The notes under the pieces were generated by a model. It made no database searches, was not told the origin of the DNA, and saw only the letters and a list, made by a program, of their open reading frames with translations. From Lachnospiraceae bacterium NK3A20 (GTDB lineage Bacteria > Bacillota > Clostridia > Lachnospirales > Lachnospiraceae): DNA of 64,000 bases. The stretch lies in assembly GCA_900107575.1 (NCBI GenBank), contig FNQX01000016.1, forward strand, positions 1-64,000. Direction: 5' to 3'. The translations under genes and the position numbers were made by a program. Position 1 is the stretch's first letter. Each line of letters opens with the position of its first letter. Of the stretch, positions 16,765 to 26,064 are shown one piece after another.

Positions 16765-19392
16765 TCATTCCTCCTGCTCGTAAACCATGGTAAGGTTCCG
16801 GTCGAAGACCGTCGTCAGGGGGATATTATCCATGAACTTCTGATTGGTATTGCCGTCGATGGAGATCTGTACGTAGCGCACCGTGTTCAGCTCGGTCAGA
16901 GAGTTGACGAGGGAATAGATCGCCGCCTGCGGTGTGACATTGTACGGCTCTGTCAGGAATGTCTGATCCAGATTGACATAGCACACGCCGTCGCGTGTCG
17001 TGACAGAGAGGATCTTGGTATCCGAATTCAGCGTCGGGAAAACGATGTCGCTGTTCGGGCCCTTGAGCACCTGTTCGACGACCAGTCTCTCAAGGGAAAT
17101 GTTACTGTTGTAAACGACAGTGCGGTACGTGTCCACCAGCTGATCCCCATTCGCATTCGCGAAGTACAGATGCAGGTGCACACGCTCGTAGTTCTGAATC
17201 TCACGGCCGGTGTTGTTGATGAACATATCGGCCGTCTGCGCTCCTATTTGCACGCCGTCCGCATCGGTGAGCGGCTCTCCCTCGCAGGTGAAGGTAACGC
17301 TGCCCGCAAGGTTGTTCTGGCACAGCGTATTGACGATGGCAGCGCGCACCAGAATCTCATGAATCTTGTCCTGTTTCCGGTACTCCTTCGAGAAATCAAT
17401 CGTGACAACGCCCTCGTTCACCACCCAGAAGTTCACCGTAAAGTTCTGGATCGGCGATTCCAGAGTGACATCAGAAGGCGGTGAAGAGAGCTGCTCCATG
17501 AGCTCCGAGAGGATCTTCTGTGTATCTTCCGGTGCATCTTCCGATGTATCGCCGCTCTCACCTGTACTCGCAGTCTCCGGTGTCTTCTCCCGGGAGGGCT
17601 CATAAGGAAGCGCGGTGATGCTCGAGCCGTCCTGATTCAGATAGTAAACAGACAGGCTCCCCGTATCTTCTCCTGCTTTCCCGCAGCCAGCGAGTAGCCC
17701 CAGTGCCAGGATTGAGGCTGCGATCACTCCCAGGATGCGAAGGCTCCCCTCGCTGATATAGCCCTTGTTGTTCCCGAACTCCGTCCGGATCTCCTTGTCC
17801 TGATCCGCTTTCTTCATCGGCGCATCCATGGTGAGGGCCGCCGCATCTACTTCCTCCTGCGCCTCAGGCGCAGTTTCCGGGATATAGTTCAGCGGGATGG
17901 TCACGGTGAATTTCGATCCAACTCCTTCCGTGCTCTCAAGCTCCACGGTTCCCCTGTGCAGGAGCACGGCACTCTTGGTGATGGAAAGGCCAAGTCCCGT
18001 GCCGCCGACTTCCCGCGACCTCGATTTATCCACGCGATAGAAGCGCTCGAAAATACGCCCCTGGCTCTCCTTGGGGATGCCGACGCCCGTATCCTCTACG
18101 GTGACGATCATGTTCTTGTGATCCGAGTTGATCGTCACCTGCACCTTGCCGTGTTCCTTGTTGTATTTCACAGCATTCTCGATGAGATTCGTGAATACCA
18201 TGGAGAGTTTGACCTCATCTACCTCCGCCGTGACCTCACGCTCGGACACCAGCGTCATCTCCACGTCTCTTTGCTGCGCAATCGGGCGCACCCGCTTCAT
18301 GATGTTCTCCATGAGCTCGTTGATGTTCACCGGAGCCACATTCATCTGCACCTTTTTGCGATCCATCTTGGAGAGATTGAGGAGCTCTGCGATAATCTTG
18401 TTCTCGCGGTCGATCTCGTTGTCGATATCACCAAGGAACTCGCGGTACATTTCGGCGGGTGTATTCGGATCCGCGAGCAGGGAATCCGCCAGTACCTTCA
18501 TGGAGGTCATGGGCGTTTTGAGTTCGTGGGAAACATTGGATACGAATTCCTGACGGGACTCGTCGAGCCTGCGCATCCGGCCCAGCACCTCGTTGAACGC
18601 GTCCTGGATGTGCTGAGTTTCGAGATAGTCGCTCACCTGTACATCGGAAGAGGTAAAACCCGACTTGACGTCGCTGATGGCTTTGGTCAGGCGGTCAAAC
18701 GGTGCGACGAGGAGCGTTGCCATGATCATCGCGATAGAGAACACGAGAACGAAGAGAACGATCTCAAGGAGCGTCGCCCTGCGCCCCAGCACCTCCAGCA
18801 TCGCCATCATGGAATCCGTCGAGACACTGGCGAGGATCACGCCGGAGACCATCTCCTGTGTGTCCGTAGCAGTCGAGAGGCCGGAATAATCCCTGTCCTC
18901 GAGAGATGCCGTCTCCAGGATCGGCATGATGACCTCGATGTAGCCGTCCGCCTTCACATACCGCGAAATATTGGCCTCGGAGCCCTTCTTCAGACAGTTC
19001 ACGACGTCGGCGGAGACTGCTGTTTTATCTGTCGCCATTTCATACGTATCCTTGACGACACGCAGGTCATCGTCGATCACAAGGACCCGGCCGTCATAGA
19101 AGGAAGCGAACTGTGCCAGCTCCGCGTTCACGATGTCGGACGTGGGATTCTGCAGATAGCCGTAGAGGAGAAGGTGGTTGGACAGCACGCGAAGCTGCGT
19201 CTGCACTTCACTCGTGCGGACGTTTACAACGCGGTCTTCATAGTTGGCCAGGATTCCCCTCGTCAGAATCAGCGAGGGGAAAACGCCGACAAGAAAGGTC
19301 AGAAGGAAAATGCGAAGCTTCAGACTCCGGAAAAAAGGGTAACGGAAATAAGCTTCTCTGATTTTATGGAATAAACTCTGCTCTTTTGGCAT
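16765..19392 (-). CDS. Sensor histidine kinase fused to a GerMN lipoprotein-like module
   Basis: One 875-residue frame carries two normally separate proteins. Residues 27-47 and 208-230 are membrane helices flanking an extracellular sensor. HAMP follows at 230-275, the HisKA phospho-site at His289 (SHELKTP), the N-box at 401-410, DTGVGIP at 434-440 and GGTGLGLS at 463-470. After a 50-residue linker comes a third hydrophobic segment ending in a lipobox-like LLAGC (Cys570), then an acidic linker and two GerMN-type domains (about 645-740 and 762-865). An internal ATG at 17817 could start the second half, but AGGAGG lies about 30 bases away and is poorly placed, so the fusion is probably made as one chain. 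The topology fits: GerMN outside, kinase core inside. No PAS domain is visible. Confidence 0.85.
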   Translation of the reverse strand: MPKEQSLFHKIREAYFRYPFFRSLKLRIFLLTFLVGVFPSLILTRGILANYEDRVVNVRTSEVQTQLRVLSNHLLLYGYLQNPTSDIVNAELAQFASFYDGRVLVIDDDLRVVKDTYEMATDKTAVSADVVNCLKKGSEANISRYVKADGYIEVIMPILETASLEDRDYSGLSTATDTQEMVSGVILASVSTDSMMAMLEVLGRRATLLEIVLFVLVFSIAMIMATLLVAPFDRLTKAISDVKSGFTSSDVQVSDYLETQHIQDAFNEVLGRMRRLDESRQEFVSNVSHELKTPMTSMKVLADSLLADPNTPAEMYREFLGDIDNEIDRENKIIAELLNLSKMDRKKVQMNVAPVNINELMENIMKRVRPIAQQRDVEMTLVSEREVTAEVDEVKLSMVFTNLIENAVKYNKEHGKVQVTINSDHKNMIVTVEDTGVGIPKESQGRIFERFYRVDKSRSREVGGTGLGLSITKSAVLLHRGTVELESTEGVGSKFTVTIPLNYIPETAPEAQEEVDAAALTMDAPMKKADQDKEIRTEFGNNKGYISEGSLRILGVIAASILALGLLAGCGKAGEDTGSLSVYYLNQDGSSITALPYEPSREKTPETASTGESGDTSEDAPEDTQKILSELMEQLSSPPSDVTLESPIQNFTVNFWVVNEGVVTIDFSKEYRKQDKIHEILVRAAIVNTLCQNNLAGSVTFTCEGEPLTDADGVQIGAQTADMFINNTGREIQNYERVHLHLYFANANGDQLVDTYRTVVYNSNISLERLVVEQVLKGPNSDIVFPTLNSDTKILSVTTRDGVCYVNLDQTFLTEPYNVTPQAAIYSLVNSLTELNTVRYVQISIDGNTNQKFMDNIPLTTVFDRNLTMVYEQEE

Positions 19393-19416
19393 GGATCAGT
19401 CTGACCCTCTCTTCGC

Positions 19417-20112
19417 TCACCTGTGCTCCTGATAGTAGTAGCCAACGCCCCACTTGGTCTGCACGTATTTCGGTGAGGAAGGATCGGGTTCGATTTTCTC
19501 GCGAAGGCGGCGCACGTGTACATCCACCGTGCGCTCATCGCCGGGATAATCCTTGCCCCAGATAAGTTCCAGAAGCTTTGCCCTGCCATAGACCTTGCCG
19601 GGATGGGATACCAGAAATTCCAGGAGCTCGAACTCCTTCGAAGTGAGATTGATCTCCCTGCCTGCAATCGAGAGCCTTCGGTTGTCCTTGTCGAGGCGCA
19701 GATCCCCGCTCTCAATGACGGAGCTGTCCTCCTGACTCTCCTTCTGGTCCGCGGTGCGGCGAAGGATTGCCTTGATCCTCGCCTTCACCTCGAGAATGTT
19801 GAATGGCTTGGTGATGTAATCGTCGGCGCCGTACTCGAGGCCCAGGATCTTGTCCATGTCCTCACCCTTCGCCGTCAGCATGATGATCGGAACGTTGGAG
19901 AAGCCGCGGATCTGCTGACATACTTCCAACCCGCTCATGCGGGGCAGCATGAGATCGAGGAGGATAATGTCGTATTTGCCCGCCTTCGCCTTCTCTACCG
20001 CTTCCTCGCCGTCATAGGCAGTATCGACCTCGTAATTGTCCTGTTTCAGACTGAAAGTGATGCCCTTCACGATCAGTTTCTCATCATCGACTACCAATAC
20101 CCTCTTCGCCAT
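19417..20112 (-). CDS. OmpR-family response regulator, WalR/PhoP-like
   Basis: The 231-residue protein has a receiver domain (phospho-acceptor Asp53 in LLDLMLP, acidic pair VVDDE at 7-11, Lys in TKPF) and a C-terminal winged-helix DNA-binding domain with DERTVDVHVRRLREK (about residues 191-205). It is the partner of the kinase 24 bases downstream. It resembles WalR and PhoP; the sequence alone does not separate them, so no symbol is given. A matching TGTTAC-N5-TGTTAC repeat before the comEA promoter suggests autoregulation. Confidence 0.93.
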   Translation of the reverse strand: MAKRVLVVDDEKLIVKGITFSLKQDNYEVDTAYDGEEAVEKAKAGKYDIILLDLMLPRMSGLEVCQQIRGFSNVPIIMLTAKGEDMDKILGLEYGADDYITKPFNILEVKARIKAILRRTADQKESQEDSSVIESGDLRLDKDNRRLSIAGREINLTSKEFELLEFLVSHPGKVYGRAKLLELIWGKDYPGDERTVDVHVRRLREKIEPDPSSPKYVQTKWGVGYYYQEHR

Positions 20113-20150
20113 CGTCTTCTCTCTTTCTATCTATAACAACACATCGCGTC

Positions 20151-20978
20151 TTATCCTACCGTGATGCTCTCTTTCATCCGATTGAACAGGGCCGATTTGA
20201 TCCCCGGCACCTGCATCAGTTCTTCAATATTCCGAAATGCACCGTGCTCATTCCGATAAGTCAGGATCGCCGCGGCCCGTGCCTTTCCGACACCCGGAAT
20301 CTTCTGCAACCCCGCCTCATCTGCCGTATTGATATTGACCTTGCCGTCCTCTTTTGTATTGTCCGCCGCAGCGGGAGAAATCCCGCCTGCTGCCGGAAGA
20401 GGCGGCGTCATATCCTGGGCCTCCGTCAGTGTCGGAACGTAAATCTGCTCGCCGTCTTCGAGGAGCCTCGCCTCGTTGATATAAGCCGCCGCGGCATCGT
20501 CCGAAAGGCCTCCCGCCGCAGCGACCGCCTCATACACTCTCGCACCGGAGGGGACTTCATAGACGCCGGGAGTAGCCACGGCGCCGCGCACATCTACGTA
20601 GATGCCAGCGGCCATGCCGGCATCTGCAACTGCAGCCTTGGAAGCGGCAATCCCCGGGCTGCCGGCGCTGTTCGCCTGTCCTGCAGAGCCGTCCATCTTG
20701 GAGCCTTCCAGATCCCCCGCGCTATTCACTGGGGAAGCGGCCTGCTCTACTGCGTCTCCGTTCGCATTGGTCCTCTCCGAACCATAGCCTTCGGTCCCGC
20801 CGCGGTCCGGCAGCGTCTCACCCTCGGCAGGCGCCATCGTATCGCCTGCCATCGCAGTCTCATCCAGTGTCACCGACTCACCGCCGCAGGCAGAGAACGT
20901 GATGTTCACACCGATGACGACAGCCGCAAGCGCCAGCATTCTCACCGCATTCGGGTGTTCCTTCATCCAATTTTTCAT
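20151..20978 (-). CDS. comEA: ComEA-type DNA-binding competence lipoprotein
   Basis: ComEA binds incoming double-stranded DNA at the cell surface and hands it to ComEC. The 275-residue protein has a membrane helix ending in FSAC (lipobox, Cys31), a low-complexity Gly/Ala/Ser linker (about 32-125), a SLBB domain (IYVDVRGAVATPGVY, about 126-190) and a C-terminal helix-hairpin-helix pair with VNINTADEAGLQKIPGVG (about 213-230). It is first in the run comEA, regulator, kinase, comEC, directly behind the promoter at 21020-21048. Confidence 0.93.
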   Translation of the reverse strand: MKNWMKEHPNAVRMLALAAVVIGVNITFSACGGESVTLDETAMAGDTMAPAEGETLPDRGGTEGYGSERTNANGDAVEQAASPVNSAGDLEGSKMDGSAGQANSAGSPGIAASKAAVADAGMAAGIYVDVRGAVATPGVYEVPSGARVYEAVAAAGGLSDDAAAAYINEARLLEDGEQIYVPTLTEAQDMTPPLPAAGGISPAAADNTKEDGKVNINTADEAGLQKIPGVGKARAAAILTYRNEHGAFRNIEELMQVPGIKSALFNRMKESITVG

Positions 20979-21019
20979 CGCATAGCCTCATCAATCCCAG
21001 ACCCCGCTATGCCGACTCC

Positions 21020-21048
21020 ATTGTATCTGAATGCCGGAGTGAATTCAA
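21020..21048 (-). promoter_or_regulatory. Promoter of the comEA/two-component/comEC run
   Basis: TTGAAT (21043-21048) and TACAAT (21020-21025) are spaced by 17 bases on the minus strand. It is the only good promoter I see for the genes down to 9065. Confidence 0.7.
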
Positions 21049-21055
21049 CGAATTT

Positions 21056-21072
21056 GTAACATTTTTGTAACA
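21056..21072 (-). promoter_or_regulatory. WalR-type operator, perfect direct repeat
   Basis: On the minus strand the site reads TGTTAC-AAAAA-TGTTAC, an exact fit to the known WalR consensus TGTWAH-N5-TGTWAH. It ends seven bases before the -35 element, a position suited to activation. PhoP-type boxes also have 11-base spacing, so a PhoP-like regulator is possible. Confidence 0.65.
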
Positions 21073-21084
21073 AACTACGGATAA

Positions 21085-21121
21085 AAAAGGAACCAGACCT
21101 CCGCCTGATTCCTTTCCTTTT
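21085..21121 (-). terminator. Intrinsic terminator after the solute-binding protein gene
   Basis: Minus-strand stem AAGGAATCAG / CTGGTTCCTT followed by TTTTTT. It ends the GNAT-argJ-argB-argD-solute-binding run. Confidence 0.85.
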
Positions 21122-21124
21122 AGC

Positions 21125-21156
21125 AACAGTTCAGAACAATCACTTCTGAGCTGTTA
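21125..21156. repeat. Small dispersed palindrome, copy A
   Basis: AACAGTTCAGAA and TTCTGAGCTGTT pair with one mismatch. The same arms recur at 36738-36772 and 37719-37753. It lies between a stop codon and a terminator. Confidence 0.6.
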
Positions 21157-21160
21157 CGCT

Positions 21161-22597
21161 TTAGTCTTCCTCTTCCAGCTCGCTCCGGATACTGATCTCC
21201 TTCGGATCGGGAAGCTCCGGCACCTGGTAGTTCTCCGTGCCGGAAATCTGCACCATCACCTGCTGCGTGAGCGATCTCAGCGCCGTGTTGGCGTCCGCAC
21301 CGTCCCAGACCGTCGCGAACGTGTTCTCCAGCAGCATCCAGAAATTCGATGCCTCGCGCAGTTTCATGATCGGAATCGAATCCACATAGGCTTCGTAGAA
21401 CCCGTTCATGTGAGGATCGCTGTAGACATAACCCGCCTGCGCCAGCGCCTTGCCCGTCCTGTCGTAGAAATCCGACGTTCTGTGATAGAGCATGTACTGA
21501 ACGAAATCGTTGGCCGCCGCCTGATGTTCCCCGTACGCGTTGACGACGACACAGTCCGTGACAGACATCGTCTTGTTCAGGAGCTCATGCGTCGAGTCCG
21601 GGATGTTCGCGACCCCGTAATCCAGCGTGCTCTCCCCCTTCGCTACCGCGTCACGAATCTTCTCCACCGCATCGCTGGTCGCAATCGTGAAGATAATTTT
21701 CCCGTCGATGAAATCCTGGATCACCGCGTTGTAATCATCCGACCTCGTGTCGATGGAGAAATACTGGTTCAACTGCTGGTAGACCTGCAGGCACTGAATG
21801 ACCTTGTCGTTGTAGATGTCCAGCTGGTCCGGATCGTCGCCCGCGGGTCCGCCGACGTTCATGTAGTTGCCGACGAAACAGTAGTTATAGAAGATGTCTG
21901 AGACGTCCCATTTGAAAATAGCAGACAGCCCCTCTGGTGCGTCGTATTTATTGGAGAGATTGATGATATCAACCATGGTGCCCGGCACCAGTGCCGACAG
22001 GTCGGCCTGCTCCCCGGAAGGAGCGTTGGTTCCCTGCGTCTCTCTCTCTTCTTCCATCGTGTCGGAATCGTCAGCCGCAAGGGACTCCGTCATGCTGCGC
22101 AGAAGGTCCTTGTTGTAGAGGAAGGCACTCGTCTCGAAGCTGAACGGATAGGCCACGATGTTGTCCTGATAGGTTACCGCGTCAATGGCAGCCTGTGGAT
22201 AGACCTTGTTGGCCTTGAAATGTTCATCGTCGTGAATGATGGCAGCAAGTCCTCCCTTGTACATGCGTTCCAGGTTGTTGTTGCCCGTAATGTACAGGTC
22301 CGGGAAGTCCGATCCCGCAACGCTCGTATCGTTGATGGTGCGGATGTAGTCCGTATCGTCCACTCGCTTCGGCTCGATCCGGTATTCGCTCTGCGACTCA
22401 TTCCAGGCGACCGCCGCGTCGTTGAGATAGTCTGTCAGCGCAGCGTCCTCATACCAGAAATTGAGCGTCGTTCTGCGAGAAAAAAGGGATTCCGAGCTGC
22501 TGCCGGCATCGCCGGTACCAAGGATCGAAACCCCGATCAGTCCCGCGAACAACGCCATCACTACCAGAGCAGAAATCAGCCTTGTCCTGAAACTCAT
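21161..22597 (-). CDS. Extracellular solute-binding protein (family 1 type)
   Basis: The 478-residue protein has an N-terminal membrane/signal segment (residues 7-28) and the two-lobed pattern of MalE/UgpB-type binding proteins: LNFWYEDAALTDYL near residue 45, DFPDLYITGNN near 98, and VAYPFSFETSAFLYNKDLL near 147. There is no lipobox cysteine, so it is held by its uncleaved N-terminal helix or released. No permease or ATPase gene is adjacent. It follows argD by 33 bases with GGAAGG before the start, and its terminator is the first one after the arg genes, so it is probably in the arginine operon. Ligand unknown. Confidence 0.85.
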   Translation of the reverse strand: MSFRTRLISALVVMALFAGLIGVSILGTGDAGSSSESLFSRRTTLNFWYEDAALTDYLNDAAVAWNESQSEYRIEPKRVDDTDYIRTINDTSVAGSDFPDLYITGNNNLERMYKGGLAAIIHDDEHFKANKVYPQAAIDAVTYQDNIVAYPFSFETSAFLYNKDLLRSMTESLAADDSDTMEEERETQGTNAPSGEQADLSALVPGTMVDIINLSNKYDAPEGLSAIFKWDVSDIFYNYCFVGNYMNVGGPAGDDPDQLDIYNDKVIQCLQVYQQLNQYFSIDTRSDDYNAVIQDFIDGKIIFTIATSDAVEKIRDAVAKGESTLDYGVANIPDSTHELLNKTMSVTDCVVVNAYGEHQAAANDFVQYMLYHRTSDFYDRTGKALAQAGYVYSDPHMNGFYEAYVDSIPIMKLREASNFWMLLENTFATVWDGADANTALRSLTQQVMVQISGTENYQVPELPDPKEISIRSELEEED

Positions 22598-22630
22598 GTA
22601 TCTATTCCTTCCAAAATGATAAGTGCCGTC

Positions 22631-23842
22631 TTAACGCGGCGACCCGGAGAATCGTTCTATCGCAGGGTCCAGAATGGAGATCATCTCGTCAATGTTCTCC
22701 TTCGTGATGATCAGCGGCGGCACGAAGCGCAGGATATTGGAGCCTGCGTTAATCGTGATCAGTCCGTGATCCATCATATCGGTGATCAGCGCCCCTACCG
22801 GCCGGTCGAAATACAGCCCCTGCATAAGGCCGGCACCCCGGCGCTCTGCCACGCAGTCGTATTTTGCGACGATGCCATCCAGTTTCTCCTCGAAATAAGG
22901 AGTAATCTTTGTCACATGCTCTATTATATGGTCCTTACGGTAAAGTTCAAGCACTTTGGCCACCGCCACGGTCGCGAACGGATTGCCGCCGTAGGTCGTG
23001 CCGTGGTCGCCGGGAACGAGGGAGTGCTGCGCCACCTCTTCCGTCAGAAGGAACGCGCCGACCGGAACGCCGCAGCCGAGTGCCTTGGCCGTCGCCATAA
23101 TATCCGGCTTGACGCCGTATCGCTGCCAGGCGTACCAGGATCCCGTTCTGCCCATGCCGCACTGCACCTCATCGAGAATAAGAAGGCAGCCCGCATCGTC
23201 ACAGATCTTCCGGCACCCTTCGAGGAACTCAAAGGTTGCGGGAGTGAGCCCCCCCTCGCCCTGCACAGGTTCTAAGATGATGCCTGCTGTTTGCTCACTG
23301 ACAAGCGCCTTCACGGAATCCAGGTCGTTAAAGGTTGCGAATTTCACGTCGCAGGGCATCGTGCCGAACGCTTCCCGATAGTGCGCGTTGCCCGTCACAG
23401 AGAGCGCGCCGTAGGTCCTCCCGTGGAAGGAGTGCTCCATGGCGATGATCTCGTGATGCTGCCCGCCGTCTTTGGTATAAGCGTATTTGATCGCCGCCTT
23501 CAGCGCGCCCTCGATGGACTCCGCGCCGGAGTTCGTGAAGAAGACGCGGTCCATGCCGGACACTTCCTTGAGCAGATGCGCCGCCCGGATCGCCGGCTCA
23601 TTATAGAAATAATTGGACGTGTGCAGGAGCTTGTCGATCTGTGCCTTCAGCGCGTCGTTGTACTCCCGGTTGTTGTAGCCCAGAGCGAAAACGGCGATGC
23701 CGGCGCAGAAATCCAGATATTTTTTGCCATTGGCGTCATAAAGATACACGCCGTCGCCATGGTCCAGCACGATCTGGTAGCGGTTATAAGTGTGCAGAAG
23801 ATCCTTCTCTGCCTCTTCGATCATTGGTTTCATGACATCCAT
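22631..23842 (-). CDS. argD: Acetylornithine aminotransferase
   Basis: ArgD is a PLP enzyme that converts N-acetylglutamate semialdehyde to N-acetylornithine in arginine synthesis. The 403-residue length is normal for class III aminotransferases. The motifs LDFCAGIAVFALGY, FFTNSGAESIEGALK, and LLILDEVQCGMGRTG are present, with the PLP lysine in MATAKALGCGVPVG. The start at 23842 has AGGGGG upstream, and argB ends 12 bases before. The enzyme may also act as succinyldiaminopimelate aminotransferase, which sequence cannot settle. Confidence 0.94.
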   Translation of the reverse strand: MDVMKPMIEEAEKDLLHTYNRYQIVLDHGDGVYLYDANGKKYLDFCAGIAVFALGYNNREYNDALKAQIDKLLHTSNYFYNEPAIRAAHLLKEVSGMDRVFFTNSGAESIEGALKAAIKYAYTKDGGQHHEIIAMEHSFHGRTYGALSVTGNAHYREAFGTMPCDVKFATFNDLDSVKALVSEQTAGIILEPVQGEGGLTPATFEFLEGCRKICDDAGCLLILDEVQCGMGRTGSWYAWQRYGVKPDIMATAKALGCGVPVGAFLLTEEVAQHSLVPGDHGTTYGGNPFATVAVAKVLELYRKDHIIEHVTKITPYFEEKLDGIVAKYDCVAERRGAGLMQGLYFDRPVGALITDMMDHGLITINAGSNILRFVPPLIITKENIDEMISILDPAIERFSGSPR

Positions 23843-23854
23843 TTCATTTTCCCC

Positions 23855-24733
23855 CTACTCATTCTCGTCATAGAACATCGTGCCGTTGCCCTTGTCCGTG
23901 AAGATCTCCAGGAGAATGCTGTGGAGCTTCCTGCCGTCGAGGATGTGGACACTCTTCACGCCGCCGCGGACAGCGTCGGTGCAGTTCGAGAGCTTCGGCA
24001 GCATCCCGCCGCCGATCACGCCGTCGCTGATCAGTTTCTCTGCCTCAGATACGCTGATGCGCGAGAGGAAGGTCGACTTGTCCTCGAAGTCTTTGTACAG
24101 GCCTTCCACATCGGTGAGGTAGACGAGCTTGTCGGCGCCGACCGCCTTGGCAATCGCGCAGGCCGCCTCGTCCGCGTTGATGTTATAAGTCTGGAACGCC
24201 TCGTCCAGCCCGATCGGCGCCACGATCGGCAGGTAGTCCTGATCCATGAGATCGGTGAGAATCTTCGGGGCGACCTCGGTGATCTCTCCGACGAAACCGA
24301 TGTCCGCGCCGCCCGAATAGCGCTTCTGCACCTTCAGGAGACCACCGTCCTTGCCGCTGATGCCGATCGCCTTGACGCCGAGCGATTCCACCATGGTAAC
24401 GAGATTCTTCGAAATCCGCCCGAGCACCATTTCCGCGATCTCCATCGTCTCTTCGTCGGTCACGCGAAGACCGCTAACGAACTTCGCTTCCTTCCCGCTC
24501 TTTGCGACCCACTTCGAGATCTCCCTGCCGCCGCCGTGGACGATGATCGGCTTGAAGCCGACGAGTTTCAACAGCGTTACGTCCTTGATGACATTCTTCT
24601 GCAGCGCAGGGTCCACCATCGCGGACCCGCCGTATTTCACCACGATGACCTTGTGGTTGAATTTCTGAATATAGGGCAGCGCCTCGATCAGCACCTCTGC
24701 CTTTTTCTGTGCTTCCAGCTGGTAATCTTCCAT
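23855..24733 (-). CDS. argB: Acetylglutamate kinase
   Basis: ArgB phosphorylates N-acetylglutamate, the usual control step of the acetylated arginine pathway. The 292-residue protein of the amino-acid kinase fold has VVKYGGSAM near residue 30 and [13 protein letters not shown] near residue 65. The start at 24733 is chosen because GGGAAGGG lies seven bases upstream and [15 protein letters not shown] begins the N-terminal helix. Such a helix is typical of arginine-inhibited hexameric forms, so feedback control is likely. It lies between argJ and argD. Confidence 0.95.
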   Translation of the reverse strand: MEDYQLEAQKKAEVLIEALPYIQKFNHKVIVVKYGGSAMVDPALQKNVIKDVTLLKLVGFKPIIVHGGGREISKWVAKSGKEAKFVSGLRVTDEETMEIAEMVLGRISKNLVTMVESLGVKAIGISGKDGGLLKVQKRYSGGADIGFVGEITEVAPKILTDLMDQDYLPIVAPIGLDEAFQTYNINADEAACAIAKAVGADKLVYLTDVEGLYKDFEDKSTFLSRISVSEAEKLISDGVIGGGMLPKLSNCTDAVRGGVKSVHILDGRKLHSILLEIFTDKGNGTMFYDENE

Positions 24734-24816
24734 TCCGGTTCCCTTCCCGCAGCAGTCTGGCAATCCCCTTCCGAACTGCTGCGACTTTGCCTCTGATCTT
24801 TGCTCCGCAGCGCGCC

Positions 24817-26064
24817 TTACGAGCGATAATCTGCGTTGATCTTCACATAGTCATACGTAAGATCACATCCCCACGCCGTCGCGCTCTCCTCACCCATGTG
24901 AAGATCCGAGATGATGTCCACCTCGGTCCCGGAGAGCAACTCTTTCGCTTCCTCCTCGGAATAGTCCGCCGCAGCGCCATTCGTAAAGATCAGGAGCTTG
25001 TGATCTCCCGCCGCGAAATAGAGATCGACCTTGTCCGGGTCGAAGTCGACTCCCGCATAACCGAGCGCGCAGAGGATTCTCCCCCAGTTGGCGTCCCTGC
25101 CGAAAATAGCAGCCTTGGTGAGGTTCGAGCAGATGACCGATTTCGCGAGCACCTTCGCGTGTTCCTGTGTGTCCGCGTGCAGAACTGTGGACTCGATGAG
25201 CTTCGTTGCGCCTTCCCCGTCGCCTGCCATCATCTTCGCGAGTGTCGTCGAAATGGTAACAAGAGCCTGCCGGAACGCTTCGCCGTTTCCGCTCTCTTTC
25301 GTGATCTTCCTGTTGCCGGCAAGGCCGTTTGCCAGAACGAGGAGCGTATCGTTTGTCGAGGTGTCGCCATCGACCGAGATCATGTTGAACGTGGTGTCCA
25401 CCGTCTCCGATACCAGCTCCTGCAAATAGTCCTTGTCAATGTCCGCGTCCGTTGTGATATAGGCCAGCATGGTGCACATGTTGGGATGGATCATTCCGGA
25501 GCCCTTGCTCATGCCGCCGACGGTGACCTTTACCATGCCGCCCTCTCCCTCCATCTCGAAGGTGACAGCGGCCTCTTTGCTCACGGTGTCTGTCGTCATA
25601 ATGGCTCTGGCTGCCGCGGTACCGGCATCAGCGCCGGATGCCTTCGCTGCCGCGAGTGCCCGGACTCCTTTGGTTATCTTATCGACCGGGATCTGCATTC
25701 CGATGACACCGGTCGAGCCAACGAGGACGGACCGCGCGGGAATCCCCAGTGCCTTCCCGGCTGCCTCGGCTGTCGCCCTGCAGATCGACATGCCCTCCTC
25801 TCCGGTGCAGGCATTGGCAATCCCGGAATTCACGACGACGGCCTGTACCGTCCCATCCGTCTTCCGGACAATGTCCCGGTCCCAGATGACCGGCGCTGCC
25901 TTCACGACATTGCTCGTGAACGTGCCAGCCGCGGTGCAGGGGGCAGTACTGTAAACGAGAGCCATGTCGGTCCTGCCTTCATATTTAATCCCCGCTGCCG
26001 TACTGGCCGCTTCAAACCCCTTGGCAGCCGTCACACCGCCTTCGATGATCGTGATCTCACTCAT
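24817..26064 (-). CDS. argJ: Bifunctional ornithine acetyltransferase / N-acetylglutamate synthase
   Basis: ArgJ moves the acetyl group from N-acetylornithine to glutamate, recycling it within the arginine pathway. The 415-residue protein is of normal length. The self-cleavage site CTMLAY gives the catalytic threonine at the start of the beta chain. The start has GGAGGAAGG upstream. Its ATG overlaps the TAA of the GNAT gene by one base (TAATG), so the two are translationally coupled. If the enzyme is bifunctional it can also use acetyl-CoA, but sequence cannot prove that. Confidence 0.95.
   Translation of the reverse strand: MSEITIIEGGVTAAKGFEAASTAAGIKYEGRTDMALVYSTAPCTAAGTFTSNVVKAAPVIWDRDIVRKTDGTVQAVVVNSGIANACTGEEGMSICRATAEAAGKALGIPARSVLVGSTGVIGMQIPVDKITKGVRALAAAKASGADAGTAAARAIMTTDTVSKEAAVTFEMEGEGGMVKVTVGGMSKGSGMIHPNMCTMLAYITTDADIDKDYLQELVSETVDTTFNMISVDGDTSTNDTLLVLANGLAGNRKITKESGNGEAFRQALVTISTTLAKMMAGDGEGATKLIESTVLHADTQEHAKVLAKSVICSNLTKAAIFGRDANWGRILCALGYAGVDFDPDKVDLYFAAGDHKLLIFTNGAAADYSEEEAKELLSGTEVDIISDLHMGEESATAWGCDLTYDYVKINADYRS

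Noticed and set aside
17817-17819. Internal ATG as a separate start of a GerMN lipoprotein
   Set aside because: The only AGGAGG lies about 30 bases upstream, too far, and the frame is continuous with the kinase.
17956-19374. A 472-codon plus-strand frame opposite the kinase
   Set aside because: High-GC antisense shadow, rich in His and Arg with no motif; the minus-strand kinase is certain.
23291-24796. A 501-codon plus-strand frame opposite argD and argB
   Set aside because: Crosses two certain genes on the other strand and has no recognisable domain.
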